Assembly: GCF_000282135.1 (NCBI RefSeq)
Contig: NZ_AKJW01000009.1
Location: 1 to 48,011, forward strand
From: Herbaspirillum sp. CF444
GTDB taxonomy: Bacteria > Pseudomonadota > Gammaproteobacteria > Burkholderiales > Burkholderiaceae_D
Reading direction: 5' to 3'
DNA length: 48,011 bases
The translations under genes were made by a program, and so were the position numbers. Below are positions 47,227 through 48,011 of this stretch, piece by piece. The notes beneath the pieces are model-generated. The model saw only the letters and a list, made by a program, of their open reading frames with translations, searched no databases and had not been told where the DNA came from. How positions within the stretch are numbered: the first letter of the stretch is position 1; each line of letters opens with the position of its first letter.

Positions 47227-47594
47227 ATGCACCTGCTACACGATTCCAGCGCCCCGGCGGCAGCGCCAATCGGCTTCGACGACTTCCTCAAGGTGGATAT
47301 ATCGGCACGATCGTCTCCGCCGAAGCCTTCCCGGAAGCCCGCAAACCGGCCTGCAAGCTGAAAATCGACTTCGGTCCGACCATCGGCATCAAGCAAAGCA
47401 GCGCGCAGATCACGACGCACTATCAGCCGGATCAACTGGTGGGCAGGCAAGTGGCGGCCGTGATCAACTTTCCGCCGCGGCAGATCGGCAAGTTCATGTC
47501 GGAAGTGTTGACGCTGGGATTCCCCGATGCAGAGGGAGAAGTGGTGTTGTTCGCGCCCGATCAGACGGTGCCGGACGGTTCGCGCCTGTTCTGA
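47227..47594 (+). pseudogene. csaA: csaA-like tRNA-binding protein gene broken by frameshift
   Basis: Frame 1 from the ATG at 47227 reads MHLLHDSSAPAAAPIGFDDF then LKVDI to about 47300; after that the family sequence continues in another frame as IGTIVSAEAFPEARKPACKL through to the stop at 47592-47594. CsaA proteins read VDIR-x-GTI here, so the sequence is missing one Arg codon plus one base: a 4-nt deletion at 47300/47301. Total length would be 123 residues if restored, normal for CsaA. CsaA is a dimeric OB-fold tRNA-binding protein with suggested chaperone activity. A sequencing or assembly error is possible. Confidence 0.88.
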
Positions 47595-47595
47595 A

Positions 47596-47973
47596 TCAGA
47601 CTGAGGGATTGACCTTGGCGATGCAGTAGTTCGCCAAAGCCTGCAACACGCCGGCATCTTCGCCGGCCGCTTCCGCGATCTGAAATTGAATATCCGGATG
47701 CGCCTGCTGCAACTGCGCCATTAGCACCGGCAAATCGCGCCGGACATGTCCTCCCTGCCCCAGAAACACCGGGACGATCGTCACCTGCTGCGCGCCGTCG
47801 GCGATCTGCTGCGCCGCCAGCTGCGGCAAATCCGGCGCCATCAACTCCAGGAACGCCAGTTCCACCGCCACGTCCGGCAGGCTCGCCTGCGTCAGCGCGC
47901 GCAAGCGGCGAAACGGTTCCGCCCAACTGGGATCGCGGGCGCCGTGTGCAAACAGGATTAGCGATTTTTTCAT
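47596..47973 (-). CDS. cbiX: CbiX/SirB-type sirohydrochlorin chelatase
   Basis: This 125-residue protein is a short class II chelatase that inserts iron or cobalt into sirohydrochlorin. It starts with KKSLILFAHGARDPSW (metal-binding His10 and surrounding motif), and has AFLELMAPDLPQ and VPVFLGQGGHVRRDLP with a second His. Single-domain length is typical of CbiXS/SirB. Together with cobA it can complete siroheme for CysI (a precorrin-2 dehydrogenase is not in the window). It ends one base from the broken csaA stop, convergent. Confidence 0.93.
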   Translation of the reverse strand: MKKSLILFAHGARDPSWAEPFRRLRALTQASLPDVAVELAFLELMAPDLPQLAAQQIADGAQQVTIVPVFLGQGGHVRRDLPVLMAQLQQAHPDIQFQIAEAAGEDAGVLQALANYCIAKVNPSV

Positions 47974-48011
47974 GAGAACGTGTGATGACCTAGTGTACTG
48001 TCCCGTAAATT

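Noticed and set aside
47974..48011. Possible insertion-sequence end at the right edge
   Set aside because: The last 38 bp (ending CTGTCCCGTAAATT) are too short to show an inverted repeat or identify an element.

Overview
This 48 kb window looks like chromosomal DNA of a betaproteobacterium of the Oxalobacteraceae, most likely Herbaspirillum or a close relative. That assignment is inferred from high GC, the Burkholderiales-type order of DUF3460-scpA-panC, the cysI-DUF934-cysH-cysD-cysN-cobA cluster, and an EF-P carrying Arg32 beside its rhamnosyltransferase EarP. No database search was possible. Genes are dense and mostly housekeeping or catabolic. I see no prophage, transposase gene or CRISPR array.

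Layout. 1-3000: a LysR regulator cut by the left edge, divergent from a hydroxyquinol lower pathway (Dabb protein, maleylacetate reductase, hydroxyquinol 1,2-dioxygenase). 3100-6160: peroxide defence (ohr, ohrR with matching operator-like motifs) and a MarR-GNAT fusion regulator divergent from a short-chain dehydrogenase across a perfect palindrome. 6300-8260: earP and efp. 8290-10310: an FCD-type GntR regulator divergent from a D-erythronate dehydrogenase-like gene, then a REP-like inverted pair. 10370-16860: the valine module (periplasmic binding protein, mmsA, mmsB) divergent from a LysR gene, a DJ-1/PfpI protein and a LiuC-like hydratase.

16860-17620 has no convincing gene but is packed with hairpins, including three tandem units of about 96 bp with covarying stems. 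17620-19490: two identical tRNA-Glu genes, tRNA-Ala and gltX. 19590-24010: DUF4399 protein, apbC divergent from metG, and a GNAT gene. 24200-28860: SorC regulator with glpD, then a Na/Pi cotransporter. 28890-32370: BamE-like lipoprotein, DUF3460, scpA, panC and a BtuF-like protein. 32350-34150: btuD and btuC on the opposite strand, meeting btuF tail to tail, with a possible degenerate cobalamin riboswitch upstream. 34830-37490: cheZ-cheA. 37570-38890: ClC antiporter.

38940-47980 is devoted to sulfur assimilation: CysB-type regulator, TauE exporter, sulfite reductase, DUF934, APS reductase, ATP sulfurylase (CysD, CysN), uroporphyrinogen methyltransferase and a CbiX-type chelatase. The last two can supply the siroheme that sulfite reductase needs. 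Between them lies a csaA gene broken by what reads as a 4-nt deletion. The most unusual things found are the covarying hairpin arrays, the REP-like family, the broken csaA and several operator-like palindromes. No wholly new multi-gene system was recognised.
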